From NCBI GenBank assembly GCA_022495005.1, contig JAGYXB010000825.1:3162001-3226000 (forward strand): 64,000 bases of DNA. Reading direction: 5' to 3'. Of the stretch, positions 33,569 to 46,013 are shown piece after piece (position 1 is the stretch's first letter; every line of letters starts with the position of its first letter). A program made the translations under genes and the position numbers. Origin of the DNA: Rhyacophila brunnea. Lineage: Eukaryota; Arthropoda; Insecta; Trichoptera; Rhyacophilidae. Under the pieces are notes generated by a model. It made no database searches. It had not been told where the DNA came from and saw nothing but the letters and a program-made list of their open reading frames with translations.

Positions 33569-33975
33569 TTTAAAGCGTGTTTCGCGAGTAAAACACAAGG
33601 CTGTACGGCGTTCTTTACGAGCTGTTTGTTGGCGAATTAAAAAACGAGCGATTCAGCTACTGCGATTTGATGATTACACACAAAACTTTTCATTAGCTGA
33701 GCATCCACAAGCCAGCGACTATTTTGACAGAACGTAGTTCGTTTTTTTACCGAGAGATTGCTACTGCGCTCTACTGCGCAGACGCAGTAGACGCGGACGC
33801 AGTAGGCCCACACGCTGGCGTGTAGCGTGTAAAGTAGACCGGCTTTCAACTTTTCTCGGTAGAGTGTTTATACCTGCTTATTAGCTTGTTCGATGATTAC
33901 ACTGCGCGACTTTACAGGCAGATTATAAATTCGCCAACAAATAGCTCGTAAAGAAGCTCAATGTAATTGACGCTT
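33569..33975. mobile_element. MITE family G, copy 2
   Basis: Inverted ends TTTAAAGCG and CGCTTTAAT are followed inward by TTTACGAGCTGTTTGTTGGC and its inverse GCCAACAAATAGCTCGTAAA. The interior repeats ACGCAGTAG and shares CTTTTCTCGGTAGA with the copy at 12348-12852. Confidence 0.6.
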
Positions 33976-34019
33976 TAATGAGTATTGGCTTTTTATGGCA
34001 TCTTTTTACATTTAGTGCT

Positions 34020-34215
34020 GTTGAAAGCCGCTTTCCTTCTATATTTTACGTTCAATGTTTTTAAATCCAACTCGGCAGTATCCTTCCATTTTCTATCAAG
34101 TTGGCCAGGTCTTCGTCTGACTTCCGACTTTGCAAAATGGCAATATCTTTCGCATGTGTGATTCATTCATTTATCTTACATGGCCCGGCTGTTTACGGTG
34201 GGTCAATTTGACAAA
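34020..34215 (-). pseudogene. LINE ORF2 C-terminal fragment
   Basis: The minus-strand frame reads HFAKSEVRRRPGQLDRKWKD then TAELDLKTLNVKYRRKAAF. The 'RRRPG...W.D....DL.TL.V..RRKA' pattern matches the C-terminus of the same broad LINE group as 47005 and 19521. A preceding RKQPGHVR piece lies in another frame. Strongly decayed. Confidence 0.6.
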
Positions 34216-35010
34216 CAGTACTTAAATCATACATACGTACGATTGTGTGTAATTTATGGGTTCGAAAATACCATGCAGCACGCTCCGCTGAAATTAACCT
34301 AGCTTACTTTATACGTTTTTTGTCATCCACCAGGTTTTCGAGCTATGCATGACAAATGACTACAGCTTTTTTTTGTATTTAATTTAATGTAAACTCATAT
34401 TACCTTATCCTAATACTGATTATTCTTAATTAGTTTGAGCATAAGATTTTTAAGATTTCGTTTTTTTCAAAAACTTGCATTTTTGTTTTATTTATTAGGT
34501 ACCTACCTATTCTAAAAGCGATAGAAATTTATATTGCTAAAATACTGGGGATAGATTAACATGGAGAAAACTCTTACTTCCGGTTACAATAAGAAAACTT
34601 TCGATTGGCAGCTTGAAAAAGCTTAAAAAATAATTTGAAGAAAAGGTTTTCAATTATCTGCTCAGAACGTACACGACTTGAAAAGAAAAAGTTTGAAAAT
34701 GACTGTCTTACACTACTAACAGCATACACATAATAAATAAATAAATAAGTACCATCTTTGACACGAAAACAGGGCCGCACCGAGAGTGCTTTGTTGAAAT
34801 TTATTGAATTTTGCGATCGTCTACTCTGAGAAACTTTCCCTAATAGTCTTTGAAATCATTCTTTCTCTACGACATATCTGTTCAACTTTTTTATACTGTA
34901 GTCGTTTCAAATCTAGTATAACAATAATAATAATATAATATTATGCACTATTATTTTTATTGAAAATAACTCTCTCTCAGCGCTGCCATTTATAAAGTTT
35001 TATTGCTTAA

Positions 35011-35864
35011 CGGCCCACATGCTCAGCGTAGGTAAAATTGAGTTTTTATTGTATTTTCAAACCATGATCCTTGACATTCCTTAAACGTTGTAGATAATCT
35101 ATTTATATAATTTTGAAGCCTTATTATTCTTTATATTTTTTTAACATTTGATGACAGCATAAAGTATTTTTATTACATAAAATAGTATTCTTTTAAACCT
35201 CTCGCTCTAATGTTTTAGAATAAAGTCATATTTCGTTACATGAATGTGCAGTGGTGTTAAGATTTTTTACATTTAATAATTTTTAAACGTATTTATAAAA
35301 CTATTAGTATAATTTATTACGAGATAATTTTAGTAAAATATTCACGATAAAAAATTATATTGATAATCTCTGTGATCCCAAATTTGACAAGAATTAGGCA
35401 TTTTATTATTCAAAAAATTGGCAAGATTAACACAATTGAAGATGATTTTAAAGATATTTATTATAAGCTATGTCTTTGACCATTCAAGTGTGATAAACAT
35501 CCTACGAATATTGATTGCTTTATAATAATTATTGACCTAAGAATAAGGTAGTGTTTTTTTAAAATACGCCATTTCTTTTGGCATTCCCCAATGGTTAAGC
35601 TACAACATACGGCCGTAGCCATAAATTGACAAACTATAATTAAAGTAGGGAGTAAAATTATGTTAACGCGCGTGTTTGAAAGAATACTATTTTATGTAAT
35701 AAAAATACTTTATGAAGTCACCAAATGTTTAAAATAAATATAAAGCATAATAAGGCTTCAAAATTATATACATAGATTATCTACAAAGTTTAAGGAATCT
35801 CCAGGATCATGCTTTGAAAATGCAATAAAAGTTCCATTTTGACCTACGCTGAGCATGTCCCCCC
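35011..35864. mobile_element. TTAA foldback family, copy 2 (partial second arm)
   Basis: The left end CCCACATGCTCAGCGTAGGT and the inverted right end ACCTACGCTGAGCATGT are flanked by TTAA at 35007-35010 and 35865-35868. The left arm is complete. The right arm retains only about 180 bp, so the hairpin is asymmetric. The interior matches 52949-53630. Confidence 0.85.
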
Positions 35865-37264
35865 TTAAAAGCCCACGTACCGTGTGACGATTACAAATTA
35901 AAATATTAGATTATCTTTATTGAATGAGAATGAATGGAGATTGACATAATTAATTAGAAAAACAAAGAAAATCATAATATGGATATGGAATTACTTTGAA
36001 TGTTTTTTTATTTGTGAATTGTTTATACTTATTAAACCATTCCAATTTCAAAATGCTTAAATGCGATACTTTTTTTCATTATATGAGATTAAAAAAAACA
36101 AAGGAAGTCCGCATCTAATGTCACCTGCTTACAATATTTACAATAATTATTTATTCTCGAATGCCAGAACGTGTCATTTTTAAAACGTATCTGACGTACC
36201 TGCAGTCATGTGATGGTATTATTGGCAGAACAATTTTACAATATATTTTATTTGTTGACTTATGTTAAATTCCCATTCTGTTTTTTTTAGGTATACGAAT
36301 CTATCAGATGTAAAAATTGCTCATCTAAAAACATTGTATGTGGAGTGGGCAAGGTAAAAAATATTGCATTATAGACACATTAATTAATAGCTATTAAGTA
36401 TTATCATTATAATTTTTCACTTTAATGTAATATTAAAACCAACATTAAAAATGTATACTAACCTAATCTCATGTTTCACACCACACCAAATTTGCTTCCA
36501 TAGAAAGTAGTAGTTATGGGCAGCTGGTATTATATAAAAAGATTATAATCAAATGCCAGTATATCTCATTGTCCTTATCCAGTCGTATTAGACTGCAAAT
36601 GCCTTTGACATTAAGTTATATGAGAGCTTATGTCGCCAAAAGAATCTCATTTTGCTTTCATATTATTCTGTTGCCATATGCAAAACAAAAATAGATAGAC
36701 GAAAAATTGCATCAATTACCTACTATATTTCTGTAATAAAAATGTCATTTTCTAAAATTTAATTTAACATATTAAAAATCTGCTGAGAAAATATGACACT
36801 ACGTGGCTCATATGTTATGATTTTGTCAAGCAACATTGGAAACATAACCGTAATGAAGTAATATAAAATAGTATATTATTATGATCCCAAAAAAATGACC
36901 CAATTTCGCAACCCATTGTGCGGAGGGTTCTTTAAAAAAAAAATCATCTATTAGTGCGGCCAGCAAAAGCATGGGCTTAGAACCTCTATAAGACGTTATG
37001 ATTTTTCTTTTTATATTCACTAACGAAAACAAATTCTTCTTCGGGAGATACCACTATCAAAAAACCAACTTTTGAACGATGAGCGATATTAAATGTATTC
37101 AATAATAATTAAAAGATAAATATTTTTATCATATTTGTACGTCCACTTTTGGAATATATTTCTAAGATTTGATCCACAAACAAAATATTCAAAGATGTCA
37201 ACACGATTTCTTTTATTTTGTTAACTGTCAATAATAATAATTCATGGTGGAACTGCATTGTATT

Positions 37265-37420
37265 ATTGTTTTATTTAATAAAAGGCAATTTTTTTGTAGT
37301 ACTTATTCCACTTTTAATCAATAAATTAGGACCGGTTTCGTCCGCCTCCGAAACCGGTCCTAATTTGTTGATTAAAAGTGGAATAAATACTACAAAAAAA
37401 TTTGCGTTTTATTAAACAAT
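37265..37420. mobile_element. near-perfect hairpin MITE (~155 bp)
   Basis: Two inverted arms of about 75 bp meet at a 7-base loop (TCCGCCT). CACTTTTAATCAATAAATTA and GGACCGGTTTCG on the left mirror CGAAACCGGTCC and TAATTTGTTGATTAAAAGTG on the right. Non-coding; the superfamily cannot be told without a clear target duplication. Confidence 0.75.
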
Positions 37421-38324
37421 GATGCCAACATACATACAATTTGTACGTTTTATATACTTCAACTATGATATACCTACTAGCTAAAACTCTCATGTACCGT
37501 TATATTTTGTACAAGATTATTAAGCCTTGTTTTATTTATTAATATAATATTAAGAAATATTTCTCATTACGTAGGTACCTAATTTTATTGGGTTTCAAAA
37601 ACTTAGTAAAGTAAAACATTTTAATAGGCTTGATGAAAGTATTATCAGTTTGAATCTAATATAATATAGTATTTCCAACACTAGTTTGTTCAATATTATT
37701 TGGTTCATTACTTAGGAATAAGGTTTTCACCACAGAACAGAGAATAAATTAATATAGTTCACATAAGCTATACACTACATTTAGAAACAGGGTTTTGAAT
37801 GTGTGAGTGTTCTAAAAAAATTAAACATAAATTATATACGTGCAATATTGAGTGTTGCAACTTTCAAATACACCAATATTGTTGAATGAGCGTCAGAGCA
37901 TAAACCGAGAGCAGTTGTCAGAACGAAGGACAAGCTTAGAATAACGAATTCTTGACACGTATTTAAATTTATCCAATATTCTTCCACACTCGAGATCGGT
38001 TGCCTGTTACTCCACACTCGTTAGGTATTTCATTTCCCATTGATTCTGTGTTCTCTGATTTTCATTTTCTTTAATTGTTTTAATTTGTTATAAATGAAAA
38101 TTTATTGTATTCTGTGCCAGTGTGGACTTTTCCATTAACGAAAAAAAATATTCAAATAAATTTCATGGTATTAATTGTACTTTTAATTCAAACTTCAACT
38201 GCCCTAAGTCGATAAAATTTATTTTAAATTACTATTTCAATCTTTGACTACCCCGAGCGCTTGAAAGACATATTAACTATAGTTAATGTAAATATTTTAT
38301 ATATTAAATTATTTAGTATGCTCA

Positions 38325-38550
38325 AGGTGGCCGAGCAGTTACACGCTAGGCTTATAATGTTGTGGGTCCCGGGTTAGAATCCCTGGTCTGCAAAAAACTA
38401 ACATGTTATTTTTCAATGAATGTTTGGACCCAGAGTACGGACCCAATAGGCTGAGTAGGTGACTAACATCAATTTCTCGTAAAACAAAGATCTGTTAAGA
38501 CACCTCCTCTGTGAGGTGGTCCAGATCCATATAGAATAGTAGAGTCAATA
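38325..38550 (+). mobile_element. tRNA-derived SINE, copy 3
   Basis: The head has AAGGTGGCCGAGCAGTTA (A box) and GGGTTAGAATCCC (B box). The body has CAATAGGCTGAGTAGGTGAC and CAATTTCTCGTAAAAC. Same family as 17191, with a shorter 3' end. Confidence 0.75.
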
Positions 38551-38807
38551 AAGAAATATTGTCCATTAATATTTTTAATGCTTAAAGAAGGACACGTCAA
38601 GCCAAGACATTAAAATGATGAATGGTTGCTATGACAATACTAATGTTACTTAATTACCAGATACTTAGGTAGCAATACTAGGTGCAATTTGACTTCTGTA
38701 TTTTGAAGTTTGGCATTTTTAACGGCAAAAGTACTCAGAAAGTTTTAACAAACGGATGCTTTTTGTATATATTAAATTCATTTGAAAAATTTATCTCTAC
38801 CAAAAAA

Positions 38808-39852
38808 TAGAATTAACACGTGAAAATTTTCGTGTGATTATTTTTCATAACTTTCGACGTAGATTATCGCGAGAACAGTGCATCGTTGAACTTAGTGTTT
38901 TATATGGCTATAAAGCACCATTAAAAACTACAGTATATCGCTGGTTTAACGAATTTTATCATGGCCGTCATTTGCTCACCGACGAGCCGCGTGAAGGTCG
39001 TCCAAAATCGGTTATTTCTCCAGAAAACATCAATGCTGTGCGTGAACTGATAATGCAAGATCATCATGTGATATACCGTAAGATTGAGGCATCCTTGGAC
39101 AATAGTAACACCAGCGTGTATACAATCTTGCATGAACATTTAGACGTAAAAAAGCTATGTTCGCGTTGGATCCCGCATAATTTGATAATCGCACAAAAAA
39201 AGGCGCGTGTCGATTGGTGCTAAGAAATGCTCAAAAAATACGATTGAGGTGCTTCAAAAAACGTTTATAAGATTTTTATATGTGACAAATCTTGGATCTA
39301 TACGTATGAGCTCGAAACTAAACAGCAGTCGACCGTATAAGTCTTCCAAAATGAGCTTAAACCAACAAAAGTTTCTCGCGCTCGAAGCACTTCGATGCAA
39401 ATGGTCGCCTGTTTTTTCGGAAAAAAACGGCCCATATCGCAACTGTGCCTTTAGAGAATTGTAGAACAGTCAATTTTGAATTGTACAAAGCCATTTGTTT
39501 GCCAGATTTTTTTGGTGAAATAAGGAAAAGCAACCATCGGCATCAAATCATCCTTCATCAAGACAATGCGAGCTCTCACACATCGGCTCAAAGAAGCGCC
39601 TATTTGAGCACTTAAAACATTTAATTGATGGGTCATCTGCCGTACAGCCCCAATTTGGCACTGAATGATTTCTTTTTATTCCCGACAGTCAAAGATACAT
39701 TGCGTAGTCAACGATTTTTTACACTAGAAGAGGCGGTTGATGCATTCAAAAACCATGTTTTGGAGTTACCTTCTGCAAAGTGGCAAAAATGCTTTCCAGA
39801 TTGGTTCAAACGCATGGAAAAGTGTATAAATTATCGTGTAGCATATTTTTAA
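38808..39852 (+). pseudogene. mariner (DD34D) transposase, disrupted
   Basis: A nearly full-length transposase that would cut and paste its own element at TA sites. The N-terminal paired-type DNA-binding half reads ELTRENFRVIIF, RLSREQCIVEL, TVYRWFNEFYHGR and DEPREGRPKS. The linker RWIPHNLIIAQKKARVDWC is present. The catalytic aspartates lie at CDKSW (39284-39286), HQDNASSHTS (39562-39564) and LALNDFFLF (39667-39669). The last two are separated by 34 codons, the mariner DD34D spacing. Defects: the first codon reads ATA at the expected ATG (38808), several in-frame stops interrupt the middle, and there is one frameshift near 39430. The usual Glu after the first Asp is Lys. The C-terminus EWQKCF-like block (KWQKCFPDWFKRMEKCI) is intact. 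Confidence 0.92.
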
Positions 39853-40544
39853 GAACAATAAAACTGTTTTTATTTATAAAAAAATCGTTTTTGTTTGTTA
39901 TTCCCGAAATATAAACGGCTACCCTCGTAAAAGGGAAAAATCTTTTCAAACAAAACAGTTTTTTTTTAAAATTATTTTCTACCGAGTAATGGGAAAACTG
40001 CTCTTAACTGGGTTTTAATTATATTTCAATTGCATTCGTTTAATCCTCGTCTACTTATTTAGGTATACTCAGTGTTTTAGTTTTAATGTGACTATTACTA
40101 TTTATTTTGTCAGTCAGCTATCGCGATCGCAGTATTGTATGAAAGCGCATCTAACAAATAATATTTGAGACGGTAAATCATCCGTCTACCAGTGGCCGAG
40201 GACTTAGGGAGTTAGTTTAGATTAACTCTTCTAGTCCAAAGACAGTTTCTGCAGAGTTTTTCATTCTCCTCACTTCTTCATAAGGAAGTGCTATATTATG
40301 TTTATTGTAAATAATGAAGACGAACAAACGTTTGTCGTCGTCTATTTTTCTATGGAATTGCAGAAGAAAAGTTTGAAAATTTCACGTAGGTATACACTTA
40401 GGGGCGGATCTAGGTACAGAAAATGAATGATTCAATTTTATTCAATTTTCTGACAATTTACATTTTGAATCGTTTTAATTAATCTAAAAACCTTAAAAAT
40501 TAAATGAAATATTATTTTAGTATACACATAAGGTTTTAAAATAT

Positions 40545-41100
40545 TGAATTCTTCATTATTGATAATACATAACTGGTAGCGCTTTTTGAAGTGGACTAAA
40601 ATTTGAAGATTCTGGTTTGTGGATTACGGATCTAGGGGGGGGGGAGGTTAACAGAATGCCAGGTACTGATCTTTTATGTTGAAAGGGCCACGCGCTGGAG
40701 CTGGTTCAGTGTTCACGCATTCACGCACTGGTAAACGAACGATTAGGAATGCTACTCTCACGGTTTCACTTTTGGTTTTGGGATGAAAGATGATGACAAG
40801 TTCAGGATGGATGATAGATGCGACGTTCGCTCAAACCGTATCAGATTTAGCGCAACGAAGGTCGAACATATATGTTTTGTCTGATTCACTCTGTAATTAA
40901 CGAAGGCTAAGCTATAACAAGCCTGCACGCGTCCGATTTCATGGTGTTACTCGAGCTAATTGAATATTAATCGCAATCACGGTCGACCCAAGACCCGTAA
41001 CTGCTGGTCACCCTGATCTTGCGACAGTAATAAATAATGATTTGAGATAGGTGGGGAAATAAGGAATGACGGTCAATATAATTAGCCCAACCAATAAATT
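40545..41100 (+). repeat. repeat family C, copy 2
   Basis: Shares CGGTCGACCCAAGACCCGTA, ACTGCTGGTCACC, AATGCCAGGTACTGAT and the G-rich tract AGGGGGGGGGGAGG with 59335-59870. Non-coding. Confidence 0.65.
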
Positions 41101-42204
41101 TTAAAAACATCAAAAAATATATTATTATAAAAAAAATCTAGAAAAAACGTAGGACTGGATCAGAACTCACTGTTCTCTAATTCTTTGAGCTCTCGATGTG
41201 AGTAGGTACCTATGATTCTTGCAAATTATTCCCCACGTGTGCCTACGTTTGCATAGACCCTAGTGCATAGAGCGGCCGCTTTTGTATAAAACGAAGCCAT
41301 ATATCGTGTGTCCGAACTCGCGGCTGTTCGAAAAAAAGGCATGTTGTTTTTTTATGTTTTTAATTCAGTGCAAGGACTCAATGGATAGGGCGAATGGCGA
41401 AAAACTATTCAGTGTAAAAATAAAACACCGAATACCATTTTCTCCGCTTGAGCTTGGATATGATAATTTTATTTACTGTAAGGACATTATGTTTCTAATT
41501 TGTATTAATAACTTTTCATTTGGGTACTAAGTTTTAAATATTTTGATAATTAATGCGTTGTAGTAGCCATTTCCTCTTTTGGATAAAAACAGCTATTTCC
41601 TCCTATCCGGCTCATCGGACACCAGTAGTGAAGGCTGTACGATTGGTTAATGCGCTTCCTAGATACGTATATATTTTTTGTGATGTGCTGTGTATTTTGT
41701 TATAAAAAAATTCTTTCGTTATTTATTTTTGTTTATGACTAATCTGTGGTTTGGTTTATTCTATTACAACTTGATATATATTATCTGTTCTCGTTATTTT
41801 AAATGTCATGTGTGTTACGTTTTGAATTAAAACAATATTATGTACTCAATATGTTTTTTTTTTTTTTTTTTAAATAGTTTGTTATGGGCTTGCGCATCTT
41901 GATTTGAAAAAAAAAGATTTTCGACTGCTTCCTGCCATCGTAAATTGAAGGTTAAAAATGATACGTTATGATTAGATCCATGATAAATTCAAAATAATTA
42001 AGAATTTGACATTCTTTATTGAACATCAACAATTTTTTTCTTCTTCTAATATGGATGTTTTTAAGGTGTTTCCGAATACATATCGTAAAGTTACTGGCAA
42101 AAGTTGTTAAGTCTCGAAATCATGTTATGGAGTAATTGCAATTTTATAGTTTAGCATGCACTCTTAAATCAGACATAATGGTCATTTAGTCGTGCACTGT
42201 TTGT

Positions 42205-42483
42205 TGTAATTAGAAGAAAAGTATTAAACTCCAATGAATATTAAAGAGTGAGTGAGTCGATTTACATTATTTTAAAAGCCTTGATGACAGAACTCATATT
42301 ACTCATTGAAAAATGTGAGTTATGATACAAACAGTCAACTTTGTCAACAATTTTCACATGGTTTAAAGTTACTTTTGATAGCCAACTATTTTTCGTTATA
42401 TATAATAGATTAATATCTTTAGAATGACTTGGTATAAATTTAACTCAAAAATTACAAAATGTGAGTTATGACTCTAGGTGACT
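42205..42483 (+). repeat. MITE family H, copy 1 (truncated)
   Basis: Contains GAGTGAGTGAGTCGATTTAC, TCAACTTTGTCAACAATTTT and CACATGGTTTAAAGTTACTT, ending TGACTCTAGG. It is the inverse of the copy at 46183-46505 and lacks its outer left end. Confidence 0.65.
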
Positions 42484-42510
42484 CATATATCAAATGATAA
42501 CTCTAAATAC

Positions 42511-43300
42511 CAGTGGCGAAGGGTGACTTTTGGAAAGAGGTAGGCTGTGGAGATCTGATATAAAGAGCACACTTGTCAGGTATACTTACTTACGAGAATA
42601 GTACGATATTTACTACTAATGAATAGGTACATACTAGTAAATGACAACGACACACTAATTCAATGAAACTTCAAAAACTCATTGACGACATAAAAATGAG
42701 CGATGTGTTTAAATTTCGTATTTTTCAAAACATGAATACCCATCAAAAATCATTAGATAAAATTTATTTTTATTTATAAAAACAATCTATACTTACTTAT
42801 TTATTAATATTCGATTAAACGCCGTTGAAATTATTTTTTTAATTATCTAATTATCAATGATTTTGGACAAAGTGCGCAGTCGTGACAACATTATTATGCG
42901 CGAATGTTTTAGGCTCTGCGATAGGAGCTTACCTTATTTCGTACAAATCAGCAGACTTGCTGCGGTTACGAGACGTAAAGTCCATACGAAAAAAATTCAG
43001 AAATATTTCACACATAATCGGAGATTTATTTACGTCGAGACGTCGCGGCGTTTATTATTTATTTACGGCGCGCTGTGCTATATTTTTAAATACCTTTGCA
43101 GTTGTTTTGTAAACTGTGTAATACTGCAATACATTCATACATACCTATACGACATCTCTTGTTGGCAAAATAAATTATTTTTATATAACATAAAATAATG
43201 AAGTGATTAAGTATATAAATATGTCAATATGCAATTAAAAAATATTTTTCTTAAGAAGGTAGGCTTTAAATAATCGCCTAGTATGGAGTATTCGCCACTG
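42511..43300. mobile_element. hAT-type non-autonomous element, perfect 8-bp TSD
   Basis: The ends CAGTGGCGAA and TTCGCCACTG are perfect inverted repeats. They are flanked by CTAAATAC at 42503-42510 and 43301-43308. Two overlapping frames inside (42857-43198 and 42882-43112) show no hAT dimerisation or catalytic motifs, so it is read as non-autonomous. A second, more diverged copy is at 54627-55545, and short relatives of the ends are at 20627. Confidence 0.9.
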
Positions 43301-44301
43301 CTAAATACCTAAATTATCGACTCACCAACTTTTAGCAGTAACTCCACGGTATTATATTTATGGTGTTTATTTTTTTTACTATTTACACTGAAATACAATA
43401 TCTATTTGAAAACTGACCATAATACTTTATTATTTACCATACCCCTAATATTTATAAATAACTTAGAATAGAAAGGGTTGCCTTAGGAAAACTTTTAAGC
43501 ACTTCAGGTCTTCTTGAGACTAGATATTTTCCATTTTGATATCGGAAAAGGCTATCGAATGTCTGCACTGAGTAACTACATTAAAGATTTACTTGCTTTC
43601 TAAGTCGAATGCATTTTCAAAGAGTCTAAACTTAGTGCCTACTTAACGTTGAACGAATAGTTTACAAAGTTTTAGCATTGATTTACTAGGAGGTAATTAA
43701 AACTTTAGCATTTCTTGTACATCCACCACTCAATTCCTTACTGTTATTATAAGTAATGCTTTTAAATATTTCTATAATCTGTAATTATCACAAAAAATAT
43801 GTAATGTTATCCAATAGATGAACCCCCCTTTGGAGATTAGCCTAGAATCGGGTTCTGGCAGCCTTATAAACATATAAGTGAGTTTCAATTAAGTAACAAC
43901 GATATTACAGTTTATTTCGTGTTTAATATAAAAATCAGCTATATTAGTTGTGAATTATATTTTTTTAAATGTCGATAGTTAGCTGACCAATTTTCAAAAA
44001 GGCAAGTCGTAGGCAGTAAGCCATGCTGTCTTACCTAATAGAATTGGCAATATGTGTCGATACCTGGATCATTTCGGATTCGGCCTGTCACCGGGTACGA
44101 TCGGACATTATCACCTGCCAAGTTTAAATATGATTCAATAATATTATAAGTTCATAATGCTGTAACTACTGTACTCTTTCAACATATAACGGGAGTGGAG
44201 GTGGGAGTTTTACACACCATGTTCTCTTTCAACAGTTATTAGACATGTCTTTCACTGTAAATCATTCACTGGCTTGGAGCTCCGACACATAGCCTTAATA
44301 A

Positions 44302-44790
44302 GAAATAATTACAAGATAAAAAGAACTTTTTATATTCAACGTTCTTAAATTTTCTGTTCAATTAATTATTATGCTTAATATGCTCAAACTTGTAGTTGAT
44401 ATGAAGTAAATAAAATACAAACAAACCAACAAACATAGAATACTGAAATGTCATTTTGACATTTCATTTGTATTTCCATAGTAAAGCAAGTATATATTAA
44501 TAATTTAGTTGCTAGGACCACCCCCTTAGCAACCAATAATAGTCTTTTACTTTTTACGGATTTTTCTGAAATAACTTTCCATACAAAACAGAATTAACTG
44601 AAAATGAATTCAATTCTGCTTAAAGATGGCTAAAAGTATTAAAAGAATGCATTGGCATCGTGTTCTAATATATTTCAAAAGTTTCAAATGTCTGTCGGGA
44701 AGTTAGTTAAAAATCGATTGCAAGATTTGTACTGGATAAACAACCACCGGACAAATAAGAATACGAGCTAATAACATCGTTGTAAAATAG
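44302..44790 (+). repeat. MITE family A, copy 4
   Basis: A nearly full copy with the stem-loop GTTGCTAGGACC...TTAGCAAC and both ends (TATATTCAACG and AATAACATCGTTGTAAAATA). Confidence 0.75.
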
Positions 44791-45387
44791 CATAATTTGA
44801 TTACACAATTAAATATCTGTAAATCACGAATATCTATGTTAGACATTTTATTATCTTATTATCATTAATACGGTAGAAATCTCCCAAAACGTATAACACC
44901 ACTCCCAACCCAACTGAGGCACCTACTAAACCCCAAAACAGTAGCTACATTTCCGGTTTGATTTTCAATACTAATTAATTATTTCATGTACTCTCCTGAA
45001 TGACACTCATCAGTTTTTCCCCCTCACTGAATTACGTCTAACTTATACCACTGTTTTAAGTGAATAGAGCCCCTTTTCCTAATTTAATAACATAACATAG
45101 TTTAATATTCACAGCTGTAGCGAAGACTAGTAAAACTGTAGTTCTTATTGCGAGCTAAATGATTCGTGAACGAAAATAAGGATAACAAGACACTTGGTCA
45201 GTAAATATATTCTTTAATGTTTAAAAAATAAAGCGTCTCCACATAGTGGGAGTTATTTATTAATAAAGGTTATGCGAGGAATAGTTTCTAGACATATATA
45301 GTATTTTCAGAATTAGACTTGTAAAATCTTCTATATTCACTGCCATATACGAATTAATTAGGTACATTCGATTTTAAATTATATTAT

Positions 45388-46009
45388 TGTTGGCTGTTGG
45401 TCGCCACTGTTGAGGTCACTCGTGTGTGGTGTTCGATGCGTAGGTAGAGGATGATAGTAATGACGAAGTCTTCGATGTCGTATGGTGAGATTTATTTAGC
45501 AGCGTATTTATACAATGATAGTTACTTGCTAATTACTCTGAGTCGAGTGACATTGAGTTGAATTGTCTTTCCTTATTTATACAATACAAAAGTAATACGT
45601 CAACACAAAATTACACAAGACACAATATAATAGGTATACAATTACATTAGATTAATTATTAGCATCAGCGTTTTAAATTGAATAGTGAAATGAAATATTA
45701 TTTGTTATAAAATATGACACTACGAGAAAAATGATTATTCAACTAATATACGAGTAGTAATGGTATAATGCGCTATGATATTATGTTATTATAGTTGTAA
45801 GCAAATACTATGGAAAACGTTTACTCAGCTCAATACGCCGTAATACTAATTAAGTATTGTTATATGTAATACTACACCGTCTCTAATTTCGCTGACGATA
45901 TGTATGTTGTTTACTAGAAAATACATTCAGTGGGAATGTATCGCTGCAAAGTAACTTGATATTTTTATAAACAATAGATGAATTTGATAGTTATTATTCG
46001 GCCACTACA
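45388..46009 (-). mobile_element. solo LTR, copy 1 (TSD TTAT)
   Basis: Homologous along its length to 62402-62945. It starts TGTTGG and ends CTACA (plus strand), the TG...CA ends of LTRs, and is flanked by TTAT on both sides (45384-45387, 46010-46013). On the minus strand it carries TATAAATA and AATAAA in promoter/poly(A) order, so I orient it minus. No internal retrotransposon domain adjoins it, so it probably arose by LTR-LTR recombination. The 4-bp duplication suits Ty3-type elements. Confidence 0.75.
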
Positions 46010-46013
46010 TTAT

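Noticed and set aside
42857..43198. 113-codon frame inside the hAT-type element
   Set aside because: No transposase motif, and an overlapping frame of similar length competes. The element is better read as non-autonomous.
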